Origin: Ectocarpus siliculosus
Lineage: Eukaryota > Sar > Phaeophyceae > Ectocarpales > Ectocarpaceae
Assembly: GCA_000310025.1 (NCBI GenBank)
Contig: FN648645.1
Span: forward strand, 82,654 to 102,816
Reading direction: 5' to 3'
Length of the DNA stretch: 20,163 nt
Part shown: one piece after another, positions 19,040 through 20,163 of the stretch
Layout: every line of letters begins with the position of its first letter
Position numbering within the stretch: the stretch's first letter is position 1
Notes under the pieces: generated by a model
Told to the model about the DNA's origin: nothing
What the model saw: the letters and a program-made list of their open reading frames with translations, nothing else
Database searches by the model: none
Program-made: the position numbers and the translations under genes

Positions 19040-20163
19040 TACCTGGCGTCGTGTGGACAGCCTGGGGCAAGAGGAGATGGTATCCGCGACCTATATCTGT
19101 AAACGTAGATAGATAGATGTGGCGACTTCGCCTACCTTGCCCGCACTCACCTAGACGGGTCGGTGATGTCGAACATCACGTGATTAACTCCGTCGTTCCA
19201 CAGAGGGGCTGAAGTTGCGCAAGAAACTTCACGTTCACGATCCTGCTGTGGATCCGAACAAACCACATGTGCCGTGGGTCAGAGAAGCAGTATTGCCACA
19301 CTGCAGCATATCGATATGGGAGAGGAGAGATTGCCGAGAGGAGCTCGGGACGCCGGGATGGGAAAATGAGGCAAGGGATAGACGACCCACAGAGCGGACC
19401 AAGGGTGTACAGGAGGTACGGAAGGGGGTCTAAGTTGATACGTTGGAAGCGACGAGATTAGAGGGGTTCAAGAATGATATATCTCTCTTCCTTTTGTCGA
19501 AAGACAAAAATGGAATTTTACAGGAACAACCAAGGAATGGGAGGGTCTAGATACATGTGTAAGGAATGTTGAAACAACGAAGAAGAGGGTTGAAACAGTA
19601 CCTACGGAGGTCAAACATTGGACTGGGGGTATTGATTGGCCTTGGACGGCGTAGATGGGAACGTAGACGATGGCGACGACAAGTTCACATGCGAGTTGGC
19701 TCCGAGTGCGAAGGTCCGGGGCATGTTGTTGCATATCGCCCGTTATACGAGAGAGAGAGAGAAACGAACATGACTGAGCTGGGAAAAATAGAAGAAAGAT
19801 CGACAGAGAGGTTTGAGGTTCGAGAGGTTTGAGGTTCGAGACACACATGGAATAGACAGGAGAAGACGTAGGGAATGATAAGTGGATTGAAATGGTGGCA
19901 AGTGATTTCAATAGGATAGACAAGACAGACATGTTTGTGTGTGCACTCGGCAGGATACGAATCTCCGATATCTCCCCGGTACGCAGATAAATATACATGA
20001 TTAGTGTGACGGACTTGACGCGCTAGGCTCTGCCTGCCTGCCCATGTCTCACTCGTTAATCGTTAATCAAGGAACTTGAGTCTCTCCTTTGTGCAAAACA
20101 CTCTCGACAAGAGCCCGCGAGCTTGATAACATAGTACACGCACCGACACCCCAAACACGATAT
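19040..20163. other. right-end interval, purine-rich, no clear gene
   Basis: From about 19310 to 19870 the plus strand is strongly purine-rich (GA and GGA runs, a GAGAGAGAGAG tract near 19750). The long minus-strand frame at 19468-19998 is mostly Ser/Leu/Phe, as expected from a pyrimidine-rich strand, and has no domain. Small repeats are present: GATA units near 19108 and CGTTAAT doubled near 20055. Confidence 0.4.
19808..19839. repeat. 16-bp tandem duplication
   Basis: The unit GAGGTTTGAGGTTCGA occurs twice in direct succession without mismatch. Each unit itself contains two GAGGTT words. It lies within the purine-rich stretch. Confidence 0.85.

Noticed and set aside
19468-19998. A 176-codon minus-strand frame.
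   Set aside because: Its Ser/Leu/Phe/Pro richness is what a pyrimidine-rich strand produces; no domain or good start context.

Overview
The window looks like nuclear DNA of an intron-rich stramenopile, most likely a brown alga of the Ectocarpus type. This is inferred from the kind of content, not from a species match. The pointers are: a spliced exostosin-type (GT47) glycosyltransferase, a long protein built of FNIP-like 22-residue repeats, a decayed Ty3/gypsy-type integrase with a chromodomain-like tail, several short exons bounded by GT..AG signals, and a large share of non-coding repeats. There are no operons, Shine-Dalgarno sites or bacterial gene packing. I recognise no tRNA, rRNA or CRISPR array.

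Layout, left to right. 1-600 is a G/T-rich stretch with TAGGG-like runs, GGTC-type repeats and G-quadruplex motifs. 1294-2840 (minus) is an FNIP-like repeat protein split by a one-base frameshift. 3036-4867 (minus) is a spliced gene of unknown function whose exon phases fit together. 5751-6113 is a 363-bp foldback (MITE-like) element. 6304-6690 is an array of CCATGG-centred palindromes. 6944-7318 (minus) holds the last two exons of an unrecognised gene. 8046-8260 is a 61-bp tandem repeat. 8742-9496 (minus) holds further exons of unknown function. About 10020-12736 (plus) is a 5'-truncated, frameshifted retroelement remnant. 12887-13103 and 18161-18378 are two same-orientation copies of a 217-218-bp LTR-like repeat. 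15108-17310 (minus) is the exostosin gene, with a 68-aa open frame inside one intron. The right end (18400-20163) has weak exon candidates and a purine-rich stretch.

Every cellular gene I can support lies on the minus strand; only the retroelement lies on the plus strand. The genes do not form an evident pathway. The exostosin enzyme would act in the secretory pathway on polysaccharides or glycoproteins, and the FNIP-like protein is probably a protein-interaction scaffold. Exon coordinates were worked out by hand from splice signals, reading-frame openness and phase agreement, without transcript data. 5' ends in particular are uncertain.
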